Positions 1-9,369 are shown, numbered from the stretch's first letter. The stretch is DNA of 64,000 nucleotides from Pantoea trifolii (GCF_024506435.1 NZ_JANIET010000002.1:372001-436000); one strand, 5' to 3'. Numbers and translations: made by a program. The notes: generated by a model not told the origin, from the letters alone.

Positions 1-723
1 AGAACGCAGCGCCGCCAGCAGCACCTGCAGTTCACGATCCAGATCGTGATACAGCAAAATCACCGCCGTGAAGGGATCGATACTATGCGCCTGCACATCC
101 TCGCCGGAGAGCACCTCGTAACCGGCGGCATGCGCAATCGATGCGGTCGCTAGCGCCTCGACTGAACGTCCATATACCGTGACACGCGTTTTTGGCAGAT
201 AGCGGGTGATAAAGGCATCATCCTGCCAGCCGGATATCTCAGCGTAATCCACGCTAGCCAGCCGCTGAAACTTCGGCAAATAGCACAGCGCAGCGGGTTG
301 CCGCTTTGCCAGCAGATCCAGCACGTTTCTCAACGGCTGCGCATCTCGTAGCCGATGGAAAGCCAGCGTGATCCCACCACCACAGGGCAGCACAATATCC
401 AGATAAGCCGATCCTTCGCCATAGCGTACAACGCGATCTTTTCCGCTGGCGATAACCTGCAAGGCTTCGTAAGCCGCCGCCGCTTCTACGCAGCCGCCGG
501 AAACATAGCCGCAATAGCGGCCATCTTCCCTCACCACCATTTGCGCACCCAAGGCGCGCGCCGCGCCGCCGCGGATTTCAACCAGCGTGATCAACACGAC
601 GGCGAAATCCGCCTCCATTGCTTCTAATGCAAAGCGCAGAATGGTTTCGCTGTCATCGGTCTGCAAAGCCTGCTGCGGCTTAATCTGCGGTTGCAGATCG
701 TCATCAATCAGTAGCTGCTGCAC
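1..723 (-). CDS. paoD: XdhC/PaoD-like molybdenum cofactor insertion protein (partial)
   Basis: The first 241 codons are present; the rest lies beyond the left edge. PaoD/XdhC proteins bind the molybdenum cofactor, help sulfurate it and insert it into a xanthine-dehydrogenase-family enzyme in the cytoplasm. The XdhC N-terminal signature is visible: VVLITLVEIRGGAARALGAQ followed by GRYCGYVSGGCVE around residues 41-78, with the conserved Cys. I chose the GTG at 723 because GGAG lies about 8 bases upstream and no ATG fits. It follows paoC by 17 bp and has the same place in the operon as E. coli paoD (yagQ), which supports the name. The Rossmann-like second half is only partly in the window. Confidence 0.85.
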   Translation of the reverse strand, partial: MQQLLIDDDLQPQIKPQQALQTDDSETILRFALEAMEADFAVVLITLVEIRGGAARALGAQMVVREDGRYCGYVSGGCVEAAAAYEALQVIASGKDRVVRYGEGSAYLDIVLPCGGGITLAFHRLRDAQPLRNVLDLLAKRQPAALCYLPKFQRLASVDYAEISGWQDDAFITRYLPKTRVTVYGRSVEALATASIAHAAGYEVLSGEDVQAHSIDPFTAVILLYHDLDRELQVLLAALRS

Positions 724-740
724 TGCGCTTCTCCTCAGCG

Positions 741-2939
741 TTAGACAAGGGCGGGCAAGCCTTTAAGTAACTTATCCAGCGTGACCGGATAATCACGCAC
801 GCGCACCCCGGTGGCGTTGTAAATGGCATTGGCGATTGCCGCGCTGACGCCGCACAAGCCGAGTTCACCGACGCCTTTGGCTTTCATCGGTGATGAGATG
901 GGATCGGTGTCATCAAGGAAAATCACCTCCTGCTGCGGGATATCGGCGTGAACCGGCACTTCGTAGCCCGCCATATCGTGGTTGACGAAATACCCGAGGC
1001 GGTCATCGACGAACAGTTCCTCCATCAGCGCGCCGCCAAGGCCCATCGTCATAGCGCCAATCACCTGACTGCGCGCGGTTTTGGGATTGAGAATGCGTCC
1101 GGCGGCACAAACTGCCAGCATGCGCCGCACACGCACTTCGCCTGTGGCGACATCCACGCCGACTTCGATGAAGTGTCCGGCGAAAGTGGATTGCTGATAT
1201 TGCTCGTCAAGATCGCCAAACTCGATGGTATCTTCCACGGTGATGATGGCTTCGGCGGCGGCCTGGGCGAGCGTCGCGCTCTGGTTGCCGTCATGCACCT
1301 GACCCTCGCTGAAGGTGGCGCGTTGCGCGTCAAAGCCCAGTTTGCTGGCGACCGCTTCACGCAATTTCACGCAGGCGGCGTAAACGCCGGAGGTTGAGGT
1401 GTTCGCGCCCCATTGGCCGCCGGAACCGGCAGAAACCGGGAAGTCAGAATCGCCTAAGCGAACCACCACGCGCTCAATCGGCACGCCCATCATCTCCGCC
1501 GCGGTTTGTGCGAGGATGGTGTAGCTGCCGGTGCCGATGTCGGTCATGTCGGTTTCAACGGTGATGATGCCTTTACCGTCCAGATGCACGCGCGCACCGG
1601 AAGACGTCACCATGTTGTTACGAAAGCCCGCTGCAACGCCCATGCCGACCAACCAGCGCCCATCCTTAACCATCGCCGGTTTAGCGTTGCGACCTGACCA
1701 GCCAAACCGCTCGGCGCCGGTGTTCAAACACTCAACCAACTGACGGCGGGAGAAAGGGCGCTCGGGTTTAGCCGGATCGACCTGCGTATCATTGAGAATG
1801 CGGAAAGCGATGGGATCGATCCCGACTTTTTCCGCCATTTCATCGATGGCAATCTCCAGCGCCATCAATCCCGGCGCTTCGCCCGGTGCGCGCATGGCGT
1901 TACCTTCAGGTAGATCCAGCGTGGCCAGTCGTAATCCGGTAAAGCGGTTAGCACCGGCGTAAAGCAGTTCCGTCTGCTGCACGGCAGTTTCCGGTGTGCC
2001 ATCCGGCAAATTACCGGACCAGCTTTCATGCGCGATGGCCTGAATCTTACCGGATTGATCGGTGCCGATGCGGATGTGCTGAATGGTGGCCGGTCGATGC
2101 GTGGTGTTATTGGCGATGAGTGGCCGAGGCAGCATCACTTTGACCGGACGCTGAACGGCGCGCGCGCCCAACGCAGCTAACACCGCATCGCTGCGCAGGA
2201 ACAGCTTGCCGCCAAAGCCGCCGCCGATATAAGGCGACACGATGCGGATCTTTTCCATCGGCATGTTGAGCGTGGCGGCCAGATCGGTGCGGCACCAGTC
2301 GATCATCTGATTCGAGGTCCAGACGGTGAGTTTGTCACCTTGCCATGTTGCCATCGAGGCGTGCGGTTCCATCGCGGTATGACTCTGGTCCGGCGTGGTG
2401 TAGTGCGCATCCAACTTGACGCCAGACGCAGCAAACGCAGCGGCGAAATCACCCACGGCCTTGTCAGGCGTGTCTTCGGGAGAGGAAGTGACCTCCGGCT
2501 TTTGCTGCGCGAGATTATAAACACCGTGCTCTCGCTGATAATCCACCTTGACTAAACTCGCCGCGGCACGCGCCTGCTCAAACGTCTCGGCAATCACCAA
2601 TGCGACCGCCTGATGATAGTGTTCGATGGTATCTTCAGCCAACAAACGGGCCGTATTTTTATCGCCTTTACCCAGTTTTCCTGCGTTGTTAGCTGTCACC
2701 ACCGTTAAGACGCCCGGCGCATTTTGCGCGGCTTGCACATCAATGGCGGTGATTTTCCCTTTGGCGATCGGCGCGCCGACCACATAGCCGTACGCCGCAT
2801 CGGGCGCTTCGTTATGCCATTCGTAAGCGTAATGCGCCTGGCCGGAGGTTTTCAGCGGTCCGTCGATACGATTAAGTGGTTGACCGACCACTTTGAGCTG
2901 ATCAATCGGATTATTGCCTGCGGGTTTTTCGAATTTCAT
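741..2939 (-). CDS. paoC: Aldehyde oxidoreductase, molybdopterin-binding large subunit
   Basis: The 732-aa protein has the same length as E. coli PaoC (YagR), the catalytic subunit of the PaoABC aldehyde oxidase that detoxifies aromatic aldehydes. It carries the xanthine dehydrogenase a/b hammerhead N-terminal domain (about 20-140) and the cofactor domains with IGGGFGGK near 240 and QWGANTSTSG near 500. The catalytic glutamate is seen in AKGVGELGLCG at residue 692. It starts 3 bp after the paoB stop and is followed by paoD. The sequence looks intact. The substrate is inferred from homology; related enzymes take other aldehydes or N-heterocycles. Confidence 0.9.
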   Translation of the reverse strand: MKFEKPAGNNPIDQLKVVGQPLNRIDGPLKTSGQAHYAYEWHNEAPDAAYGYVVGAPIAKGKITAIDVQAAQNAPGVLTVVTANNAGKLGKGDKNTARLLAEDTIEHYHQAVALVIAETFEQARAAASLVKVDYQREHGVYNLAQQKPEVTSSPEDTPDKAVGDFAAAFAASGVKLDAHYTTPDQSHTAMEPHASMATWQGDKLTVWTSNQMIDWCRTDLAATLNMPMEKIRIVSPYIGGGFGGKLFLRSDAVLAALGARAVQRPVKVMLPRPLIANNTTHRPATIQHIRIGTDQSGKIQAIAHESWSGNLPDGTPETAVQQTELLYAGANRFTGLRLATLDLPEGNAMRAPGEAPGLMALEIAIDEMAEKVGIDPIAFRILNDTQVDPAKPERPFSRRQLVECLNTGAERFGWSGRNAKPAMVKDGRWLVGMGVAAGFRNNMVTSSGARVHLDGKGIITVETDMTDIGTGSYTILAQTAAEMMGVPIERVVVRLGDSDFPVSAGSGGQWGANTSTSGVYAACVKLREAVASKLGFDAQRATFSEGQVHDGNQSATLAQAAAEAIITVEDTIEFGDLDEQYQQSTFAGHFIEVGVDVATGEVRVRRMLAVCAAGRILNPKTARSQVIGAMTMGLGGALMEELFVDDRLGYFVNHDMAGYEVPVHADIPQQEVIFLDDTDPISSPMKAKGVGELGLCGVSAAIANAIYNATGVRVRDYPVTLDKLLKGLPALV

Positions 2940-2942
2940 CAG

Positions 2943-3893
2943 TTATCCCCTCGCTTCTGCCAATACGGAAGCGAGCGTGCGCTGCGCCAGAATGATTTTG
3001 AACTCGTTTTCAGCGGTGGGTTGTGCCGTGGCAAATAGCCGATCGCTCACCGCCTTAGCGCCCTGAATCACCGCGTTATCCGCCTCTTCCAGCCGCCACG
3101 GCTGATGTGCCACGCCACCGAGCGCCACGCGACCGGAGTTATCCGGCTGAATGATGGCGGCGACCGAGACCAGCGCAAAAGCGTAGGACGCGCGATCGCG
3201 CACCTTACGGTAAATGTGTGTGCCGCCCAGCGGTGCCGGCAGTGAAACCGCAACAATCAGCTCGCCAGGATTGAGCACGGTTTCCAGATGCGGCGTGTTG
3301 CCAGGCGCGCGATAGAATTCAGCAATCGGGATGTTGCGCTCACTGCCATCCGGGCTGACCGTTTCTACCACCGCATCCAGCAAACGCATCGCCACTGCCA
3401 TATCGCTCGGGTGGGTGGCGATACAGTCTTGACTGGTACCGACCACCGCATGCTGGCGACTAAAGCCGTCCAGCGCCGCGCAGCCGCTGCCGGGCAAACG
3501 CTTGTTGCACGGTTGGTTGGTATCATAGAAGTAGGGACAACGCGTACGCTGCAACAAATTTCCTGCGGTGGTTGCCTGATTGCGTAACTGGCCGGAAGCG
3601 CCAGCCACTAACGCGCGCGACAGCACGCCATAATCACGACGAACGCGCGCATCGGCCGCCAGATCGGTGTTACGCACCAACGCGCCGATGCGTAATCCGC
3701 CATCCGCCATGGCTTCAATTTTGTCCAGCTCAAGGCCATTCACATCAATAAGATGTGCGGGTGTTTCAATCTCCAGCTTCATCAGGTCGAGCAAATTGGT
3801 GCCGCCCGCGATGAATTTGGCATTGGTGTGTTGCTGTGCGCTGGTAGCGGCTTCGGCCGGGGTTTTTACCCGCTGATAGGTGAAGGCTTTCAT
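2943..3893 (-). CDS. paoB: Aldehyde oxidoreductase, FAD-binding subunit
   Basis: 316 aa, the FAD subunit that takes electrons from the molybdenum centre through the iron-sulfur clusters. The FAD-binding signature [13 protein letters not shown] is near residue 35, and [15 protein letters not shown] is near 115. The extra cysteines ([12 protein letters not shown], then GSGC and QDC further on) match the additional 4Fe-4S cluster typical of PaoB-type subunits. A longer reading frame extends upstream, but the ATG at 3893 overlaps the paoA stop as ATGA and gives [15 protein letters not shown], the usual family start. It is translationally coupled to paoA. Confidence 0.88.
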   Translation of the reverse strand: MKAFTYQRVKTPAEAATSAQQHTNAKFIAGGTNLLDLMKLEIETPAHLIDVNGLELDKIEAMADGGLRIGALVRNTDLAADARVRRDYGVLSRALVAGASGQLRNQATTAGNLLQRTRCPYFYDTNQPCNKRLPGSGCAALDGFSRQHAVVGTSQDCIATHPSDMAVAMRLLDAVVETVSPDGSERNIPIAEFYRAPGNTPHLETVLNPGELIVAVSLPAPLGGTHIYRKVRDRASYAFALVSVAAIIQPDNSGRVALGGVAHQPWRLEEADNAVIQGAKAVSDRLFATAQPTAENEFKIILAQRTLASVLAEARG

Positions 3894-4438
3894 GATTCCA
3901 GGCCCTCCGCGTACTCTTCTATCGCCGCAAGAATGTTGGAATAGGCCCCGCAACGACAGATATTGCCACTCATACGCTCGCGGATTTCATCCGCGGTGAG
4001 TTGCGGTGCGGAGACTAAATCGTGGGTGACGTGGCTGGGAATGCCCGCTTTGATCTCTTCCAGCACCGCCATCGAGGAACAGATTTGCCCCGGCGTGCAG
4101 TAGCCGCACTGGTAACCATCATGCTTAATGAATGCCGCCTGCAAGGGATGCAGCTCGTCAGGATTTCCTAAGCCTTCAATGGTGGTGATTTCCGCATCCT
4201 GCTGCATCACGGCGAGCGTCAGGCACGAATTGATGCGACGACCGTTGACCATTACCGTACAGGCGCCGCATTGACCGTGATCGCAGCCTTTTTTGGTGCC
4301 GGTCAGATGCAGGTGCTCACGCAACGCGTCCAGCAGAGTGGTGCGGGTATCCACATCTAATTGCTGCTGTATGCCGTTGACTTTGAAGCTGATTGGCAAC
4401 ATTGCAGGCGCGGGTGTTGTTAAGTGTTGGCTGCTCAT
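3890..4438 (-). CDS. paoA: Aldehyde oxidoreductase, 2Fe-2S subunit (no Tat signal)
   Basis: 182 aa. A ferredoxin fold with CDHGQCGAC near residues 57-65 is followed by the alpha-helical domain with [13 protein letters not shown] and the terminal CRCG. Together these are the two 2Fe-2S clusters of xanthine-dehydrogenase small subunits. The closest recalled homologue is E. coli PaoA (229 aa), which carries a twin-arginine signal peptide. Here the ATG at 4438 has GGAGG just upstream, leaving only about a dozen residues before the ferredoxin domain. The 34 extra codons of the longer reading frame contain no twin-arginine. The complex is therefore probably cytoplasmic, unlike in E. coli. First gene of the operon. 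Confidence 0.85.
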   Translation of the reverse strand: MSSQHLTTPAPAMLPISFKVNGIQQQLDVDTRTTLLDALREHLHLTGTKKGCDHGQCGACTVMVNGRRINSCLTLAVMQQDAEITTIEGLGNPDELHPLQAAFIKHDGYQCGYCTPGQICSSMAVLEEIKAGIPSHVTHDLVSAPQLTADEIRERMSGNICRCGAYSNILAAIEEYAEGLES

Positions 4439-4711
4439 GCCAAACCTCCAGTAAAAGGGTGAAATGTTGAGGTACAACTTATTTTTGTATGGTTTTAGAA
4501 GGGTAAGCATAGTCGGCATCTGCAAAAGCACTATCGGCAATCACTGAATGGGTTTATGAGCGAGAGTAATAAAAGCTGGTAGGGGCGGTTAAATGGGAGT
4601 GAAAAGCCTATGACAAAATGGGGTCACGATGACATCGATATAAATCCAACATAGTGTGTTTTATTGGCCTCAAGTGGCTTTTACACCCAATATGTTGGAT
4701 TTAAGTTTGTC
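4439..4711. promoter_or_regulatory. paoA upstream region with 13-bp inverted repeat
   Basis: This 273-bp gap holds the paoA promoter. It also carries a perfect inverted repeat, TAAATCCAACATA at 4641-4653 and TATGTTGGATTTA at 4691-4703, with a 37-base spacer. The right arm ends 8 bases before the stop codon of the upstream lysR. The arms could be two operator halves for a looping regulator, or a long-looped hairpin downstream of lysR. There is no T-run like that of a normal terminator. Confidence 0.55.
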
Positions 4712-5617
4712 TTAGACGAGCTGTTGTTCCAAAAAGGCGATGAACGCTCTTACCTTGGAATTTAGCGCCGAACGCTCGTTAACACAGGCATAAATATTCA
4801 TTGGCAAAGCCGCAACATCGCTTTTATCTCCTTGATCTGAGTGGAACAAAGCTATGAGTTGGCCCCGCTCAATCAACGGTTGAGCGATAAAACTCGCCAG
4901 CCGGGCAATGCCACCGCCGTTTTCGGCGATTTTCGCAATGATATCAATATCGTCACTGATGAACTCTGGATTGAGCTTTGCGTTCACCGGCTGGCCGTTG
5001 ACCATAAACGTCCACGGAAGAAAGCGTCCATCGGTTGGATAGCGGAAAACTAAACATGCGTGCTGGCTCAGCTCTTCAGGCATTTTAGGAATGCCCGCGC
5101 GCGCCAGATAAGCGGGTGCTGCGCAGAAGATAAAGGGTAATGAGGCAATTTTGCGGGCGATGAGTTGATCGTTTAGTTGCGCCTCAATACGAATACTGAC
5201 GTCGACGCCTTCTAAACGGTGATCGACATTGCGGTCGGTACTGATCAGTTCGATATCAATATCGGGGTAAGTTTGTTTAAAAGCGGGCATCAGCGGGGCA
5301 AGAACGTGTCTGCCAAAAGCGGCCGTAGTGGCGATGCAAAGTGAGCCCTGCGGTTTGGTTTCAATCGCCGCAGCCTGCGAGGCAAGGTCAATGTCCTGGG
5401 GAATATGTCGGACTTTTTCAAAGTAGCGTTTACCGCTCTCGGTTAACGTCATACTGCGGGTGGTGCGTGATAACAATCGCACGCCTAAATGTGTCTCCAG
5501 ACGCGCAACGCTCTGGCTGACCGCCGCTGGACTCATTCCTTTCGCGCGCGCGGCGGCGGCAATGCTGCCGTTTTCCACTACGCGGATAAACGTGTTAATC
5601 AATCCCAGTAAGTCCAT
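4712..5617 (-). CDS. LysR-family transcriptional regulator
   Basis: 301 aa with the standard LysR layout: winged helix-turn-helix at about 1-60 (FIRVVENGSIAAAARAKGMSPAAVSQSVARLE) and a periplasmic-binding-protein-like effector domain to the C-terminus. It is divergent from a DUF2798 gene at 5746, the usual LysR target arrangement. It also lies upstream of, and on the same strand as, the pao operon, so either neighbour could be its target. It resembles the large DsdC/YafC-like group of LysR proteins; the effector cannot be told from sequence. Confidence 0.85.
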   Translation of the reverse strand: MDLLGLINTFIRVVENGSIAAAARAKGMSPAAVSQSVARLETHLGVRLLSRTTRSMTLTESGKRYFEKVRHIPQDIDLASQAAAIETKPQGSLCIATTAAFGRHVLAPLMPAFKQTYPDIDIELISTDRNVDHRLEGVDVSIRIEAQLNDQLIARKIASLPFIFCAAPAYLARAGIPKMPEELSQHACLVFRYPTDGRFLPWTFMVNGQPVNAKLNPEFISDDIDIIAKIAENGGGIARLASFIAQPLIERGQLIALFHSDQGDKSDVAALPMNIYACVNERSALNSKVRAFIAFLEQQLV

Positions 5618-5640
5618 ACATCCCTCAATATGCGATTCGT

Positions 5641-5667
5641 TGCTTTTACTTAATAATGATTAAAGCA
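5641..5667. promoter_or_regulatory. Candidate LysR binding site
   Basis: TGCTTT and AAAGCA form an inverted repeat with 15 bases between the arms, in the 128-bp gap between the divergent lysR and DUF2798 genes. The arms are short, so this is only a candidate. Confidence 0.3.
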
Positions 5668-5745
5668 GCAGTGTTCTACCCGCATCATGATTCGCTTGAT
5701 AGGTTACCGGCTGTTTTGCTTAAACTGACTAAACAGGATAGCGTT

Positions 5746-6009
5746 ATGACAGCAGCCATTGAGAAAAATACCGCACGCAGACGCCTGCCAAAACATGTTT
5801 CACCTTATATCTTTGCGCTTTACATGGCGACCATCATGGCGTTTCTGATGAGCCTGGTCATCACCTTCGCCGAGTTTGGTATCGGCCCGCATTATATGGA
5901 AAATGTGATGAATGCATATCAAGTTGCGATGCCAGCAGCTTTCGTTTGCATACTCGTGGTACGCCCGATTGTGGTCCGGTTAGTCGGGTTGACGGTGCAT
6001 GGTCATTGA
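5746..6009 (+). CDS. DUF2798 small membrane protein
   Basis: 87 aa with two hydrophobic segments, about 20-42 (YIFALYMATIMAFLMSLVITF) and 58-80. This is the size and layout of DUF2798 proteins, which have no known function. A longer reading frame starts at 5656, but the ATG at 5746 has AGGA 7 bases upstream and gives MTAAIEKNTARRRLPKHV, a start consistent with the family. It is divergent from the LysR gene at 4712-5617, which is probably its regulator. Confidence 0.75.
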   Translation: MTAAIEKNTARRRLPKHVSPYIFALYMATIMAFLMSLVITFAEFGIGPHYMENVMNAYQVAMPAAFVCILVVRPIVVRLVGLTVHGH

Positions 6010-6037
6010 AGGGTTTGCAACTCGCTCGTGTCAGTTC

Positions 6038-6943
6038 TCATTGAGCGCATACAACTCTGTTTTGCAAAAAGTCGATGAACGCTCGTACTTTTTCAGGTAC
6101 ATGGCGAGTGTTGGGGTAGAGCGCATAAATTCCCTGGCGGGGAAAATGATGATCTGGCAGTAGTTGGATTAACTTCCCCAGGCGCAACTCTTCCTTTACA
6201 AGCCACGCAGGTAAGAGGGCAATGCCAGCCCCTCCTAGAGCAAAAGCCAGGAGTGATGCCGCATTGTCGGCCATGATTGTGGCGGGACTATGCACGTTGA
6301 AAATCACGCTTTCACATGATGGTGTTGTAACTTGCCAGCTCAATGGTGCTGACAGACGGCTATGTGCAATCCATCTCGCATCAGCAAGTTGCTCCAGAGT
6401 GGTAATGGGATGGTCTTTCACAGTGTTGAGATAGTCTGGGGAAGCTACGGGATAAATATCGAAGCGATCGATGAGCCGTGCATGGTGACTTGAATCGGCA
6501 AGTTGGCCAAGCCGGATTGCCACATCAAAACGTCCAGAAATAAGGTCGTCATTCTTTGATGATGAAACGTGTTGAATACGCAGTTGTGGATGTCTGGATG
6601 AAAATTCTGCCAGAGCCGGCACAACCACTCGCGATCCATACTCGGGTGTAGTGGTAATGCGTAATAATCCAATCAATCCGGTATGATCGCGTCGTACTTC
6701 ATCAAGGACGCGTTCAGCATCCTGCAGAAGTTGCCGGCAACGCTGATAAAACCTTTCTCCACTGTCCGTAGCAGACACACGTCGCGTGCTACGAGTCAGC
6801 AATGAGACACCCAGCTCACCTTCAAGCTGTTTAATATTGAAGCTGACTACCGCTTTAGTCAGCCCCAGCGTATCGGATGCTTTAGTGAAACTACCGGCTT
6901 CTACCACTGCAACAAACATCTCAAGACGCTGCAGATTAATCAT
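6038..6943 (-). CDS. LysR-family transcriptional regulator
   Basis: 301 aa: HTH at the N-terminus (FVAVVEAGSFTKASDTLGLTKAVVSFNIKQLE, about 10-42) and an effector-binding domain (about 90-295). It diverges from the MFS gene at 7069, and the gap between them contains a perfect 9-bp inverted repeat. That makes it the likely regulator of the MFS / NTF2-like / NUDIX operon. Confidence 0.87.
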   Translation of the reverse strand: MINLQRLEMFVAVVEAGSFTKASDTLGLTKAVVSFNIKQLEGELGVSLLTRSTRRVSATDSGERFYQRCRQLLQDAERVLDEVRRDHTGLIGLLRITTTPEYGSRVVVPALAEFSSRHPQLRIQHVSSSKNDDLISGRFDVAIRLGQLADSSHHARLIDRFDIYPVASPDYLNTVKDHPITTLEQLADARWIAHSRLSAPLSWQVTTPSCESVIFNVHSPATIMADNAASLLAFALGGAGIALLPAWLVKEELRLGKLIQLLPDHHFPRQGIYALYPNTRHVPEKVRAFIDFLQNRVVCAQ

Positions 6944-6967
6944 CAGTTACTCCCATTAAAGAATCCG

Positions 6968-6990
6968 ACTGTCAAAATATCTTTGACAGT
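6968..6990. promoter_or_regulatory. LysR-type operator between lysR and MFS gene
   Basis: Perfect inverted repeat ACTGTCAAA (6968-6976) and TTTGACAGT (6982-6990) around a 5-base spacer, located 25 bp from the lysR start and 78 bp from the MFS start. Position and symmetry fit a LysR recognition site serving both divergent promoters. Confidence 0.6.
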
Positions 6991-7068
6991 GTAACAACCG
7001 AATGCGCATTTATCATGGTAACTAATGTTCCTATAGTTCACGCATTATGCTGTTTTGATGAGAAAAAG

Positions 7069-8448
7069 ATGACTTATCGTGTGCGTGTGGGCTGTGTATA
7101 TTTGCTAGGATTTTTTATCGACCTGGTAAACATGTTTATTGCCAATGTTGCTTATCCTGAAATTGCTCGTGAGTTTGACTCGCCGGTGAATCAACTGGCG
7201 TGGATAAGTAACAGCTATATTCTGGCGCTTACGCTGGTAATACCGCTTAGCAATTACCTGGCTAAACGTTTTGGCACTAAGCGCCTGTTTATGGTTTCCC
7301 TGATGATTTTCATTATTGGGAGTTGTGGTGTGGGGTCGTCTTCATCGCTAGTACAGTTGATTACCTGGCGAGGGATACAGGGAATGGGCGGTGGCATGTT
7401 GATTCCTCTGGGGCAAACAATGACCTATGCGTTGTTTAAAAGTCATGAACGCGCACGATTATCTTCTGCTGTGATGTTAGTAGCGTTACTTGCGCCAGCA
7501 CTCTCGCCAGTTATCGGAGGGATATTGGTTGAAAGCCTCAGCTGGCGCTGGGTATTTTTTGCAAGTGTACCGCTGTCAGTTATCGCCCTTGCATTAGCCG
7601 CATGCTGGCTTAAATCAGACCAACGTCGCGAAAATCATGAGAGCCTGGATGTAGGAGGTTTGATCGGCGGTTGTACAGGATTGACCCTGATACTTTTTGG
7701 ACTGACGTATCTGGGTGACTCTCAGCATTTCCAGCAAGGTGGTCTACTGCTACTGTTGGGCTCATTCATCATGGCCGGATACGTATGGAATGCCATGCAT
7801 AAAACGCATCCTCTCCTAAACTTGCGCCTGGTAAAAGATCCTCTCTTACAGACCGCGATGCTGATTTACCAGTTCATACCAGGTTTATTCATGGGAGTGA
7901 GTATGATCGCTATGCTCTACCTGCAAAACCAGCTTGGCATGCATGCCTCATTAGTCGGAGCCATGATGCTACCATGGTCACTAGCATCGTTTGCGGCGAT
8001 CACGTTGACCGGCAAAAAATTCAATACATTTGGGCCAAGCCCGTTATTTATTTCGGGTTGTCTGATTCAGGCGACAGGCATTGGGCTACTGGCCATGTCA
8101 GGTCATGATGCTGATGTTGTGATATGTATATCGGCCTTCACACTGATGGGATTCGGTGGGAGCTTATGCAGTAGCACGGCACAAAGTTCTGCTTTCATTC
8201 AAATAGCAGAGAATGAACTTGCTGATGCCAGCGCCATTTGGAATATCAATCGTCAGCTCAGCTTCTGTCTGGGCGTTACCCTCATCAGTCTGTTATTTAA
8301 CGTTATAGCCGACACCGGGGTTCCAACATACCAAGCCTATCATCTGTGTTTTGCCATAGCGGCATGCAGCGCCGTTATACCCATAGCATGTTGTTTCCGC
8401 ATAGCTAATCAGGACATTATATTTACTTTAAAACAGGAGCAAAAATGA
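7069..8448 (+). CDS. MFS drug-efflux-type transporter (DHA2 family)
   Basis: 459 aa, inner membrane, predicted 14 transmembrane segments as in DHA2 (EmrB-like) proton antiporters. Visible are the motif-A-like loop LAKRFGTKRLFM near 70-81, the GIQGMGGGMLIPLGQ segment and the antiporter motif C-like stretch ALLAPALSPVIGG near 145. The ATG at 7069 is preferred over one at 7015 because it has GAGAAA upstream and starts directly at the first helix (MTYRVRVGCVYLLGFFIDLV). It overlaps the next gene as ATGA. The substrate is unknown. The sequence is more A+T-rich than the pao and arn genes, which hints at transfer. Confidence 0.82.
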   Translation: MTYRVRVGCVYLLGFFIDLVNMFIANVAYPEIAREFDSPVNQLAWISNSYILALTLVIPLSNYLAKRFGTKRLFMVSLMIFIIGSCGVGSSSSLVQLITWRGIQGMGGGMLIPLGQTMTYALFKSHERARLSSAVMLVALLAPALSPVIGGILVESLSWRWVFFASVPLSVIALALAACWLKSDQRRENHESLDVGGLIGGCTGLTLILFGLTYLGDSQHFQQGGLLLLLGSFIMAGYVWNAMHKTHPLLNLRLVKDPLLQTAMLIYQFIPGLFMGVSMIAMLYLQNQLGMHASLVGAMMLPWSLASFAAITLTGKKFNTFGPSPLFISGCLIQATGIGLLAMSGHDADVVICISAFTLMGFGGSLCSSTAQSSAFIQIAENELADASAIWNINRQLSFCLGVTLISLLFNVIADTGVPTYQAYHLCFAIAACSAVIPIACCFRIANQDIIFTLKQEQK

Positions 8449-8840
8449 ATCGTTATTTCAAGGAAGTAATGGATGCGCATGAACTCATCCGCAATTGGCT
8501 GGGAAATTCAGCAGCGGATGATGAGGTTTGCGAGAAATTACTCGCTCGCTTTAGTCCAGCGTATTCGATGATGACGACGGGGGGTGTATTACTCAACTTC
8601 AACCAATTGAATAGTTTCTTTCGCACTCAGCGTGGCGCACGACCGGGCCTTAATATTGAAATCACTGATTTGCAGATTGTTGCTGAGAGTGAAGGGGGGG
8701 CAATCGTAACCTATAAAGAACGGCAGAAAATTTGCGAGCTGGCGGCCACACTTCGTTTTTCGACAGTTGTGTTTGAACTAAATCAGGATGGATCGGTGAT
8801 CTGGCGACATCTACATGAAACATCGATGCATCTCGATTAA
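8445..8840 (+). CDS. NTF2-like / DUF4440-type small protein
   Basis: 131 aa, cytoplasmic. It begins with a helical segment (EVMDAHELIRNWLGN), followed by alternating strands such as GLNIEITDLQIVAESEGGAIVTYKE and a closing WRHLHETSMH. This pattern suits the NTF2/SnoaL fold, in which small ligand-binding or enzymatic proteins are common. I do not recognise a specific family with certainty. It is translationally coupled to the MFS gene by an ATGA overlap, which suggests a role with the same compound. Confidence 0.6.
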   Translation: MNRYFKEVMDAHELIRNWLGNSAADDEVCEKLLARFSPAYSMMTTGGVLLNFNQLNSFFRTQRGARPGLNIEITDLQIVAESEGGAIVTYKERQKICELAATLRFSTVVFELNQDGSVIWRHLHETSMHLD

Positions 8841-8878
8841 GCTTTGTTTTGTATTTAAAATGATCAAGGAGTTATCCA

Positions 8879-9322
8879 GTGCGTACCCGTGATTCGGCCC
8901 GTTTGCTTATTATCAATTCTCTCAATCAGGTTTTATTGTTCAGGTTCAGGCATGAAAATGATGCGCTGGCCGGTAAAGCATACTGGGCCACCCCCGGTGG
9001 AGGCGTGAAATCAGGAGAGACTTTTGAGCAGGCAGCCATCAGGGAGCTTAGAGAAGAAACAGGTATCTATGTTGATGATGTGGGGCAGCCGTTAACGGAG
9101 AGAACTTTTGAAATGACTCTACCCAGCGGTGAGGTGGTTCTGGCAAATGAGCGATTTTATTTAATTAAAGTCGCTGATGAAGAAATCAGTACCAGCGGAT
9201 GGACTGAAAATGAAAAAACAGTCATTGATGATTATCACTGGTGGGATCTAAATGAACTGCGGAATAATGACGATGTGGTTTACCCCTCAAATATTCCCGA
9301 TATCTGCTTAATGCGGGGTTAA
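8879..9322 (+). CDS. NUDIX hydrolase
   Basis: 147 aa. The full Nudix box GX5EX7REUXEEXGU is visible as GGVKSGETFEQAAIRELREE followed by TGI, about residues 40-62. These enzymes cleave nucleoside diphosphates linked to another group. The GTG start at 8879 has AAGGAG about 8 bases upstream and gives VRTRDSARLLIINS, the normal beginning of the domain. It lies 38 bp after the NTF2-like gene on the same strand and is probably in the same operon. The substrate cannot be deduced. Confidence 0.85.
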   Translation: MRTRDSARLLIINSLNQVLLFRFRHENDALAGKAYWATPGGGVKSGETFEQAAIRELREETGIYVDDVGQPLTERTFEMTLPSGEVVLANERFYLIKVADEEISTSGWTENEKTVIDDYHWWDLNELRNNDDVVYPSNIPDICLMRG

Positions 9323-9369
9323 CTAGCTATCAGGTGACATTATCAAATTGGATTCTCAATTAGGTGCGC

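Noticed and set aside
948..1397. Antisense open frames of 70-150 codons across paoC, arn, gab and other genes
   Set aside because: They mirror the codon pattern of strongly supported genes on the other strand and have no domain or ribosome site.
7015..7068. Upstream ATG at 7015 as the MFS start
   Set aside because: No ribosome site, and it would add 18 residues before the first membrane helix. The ATG at 7069 fits better.
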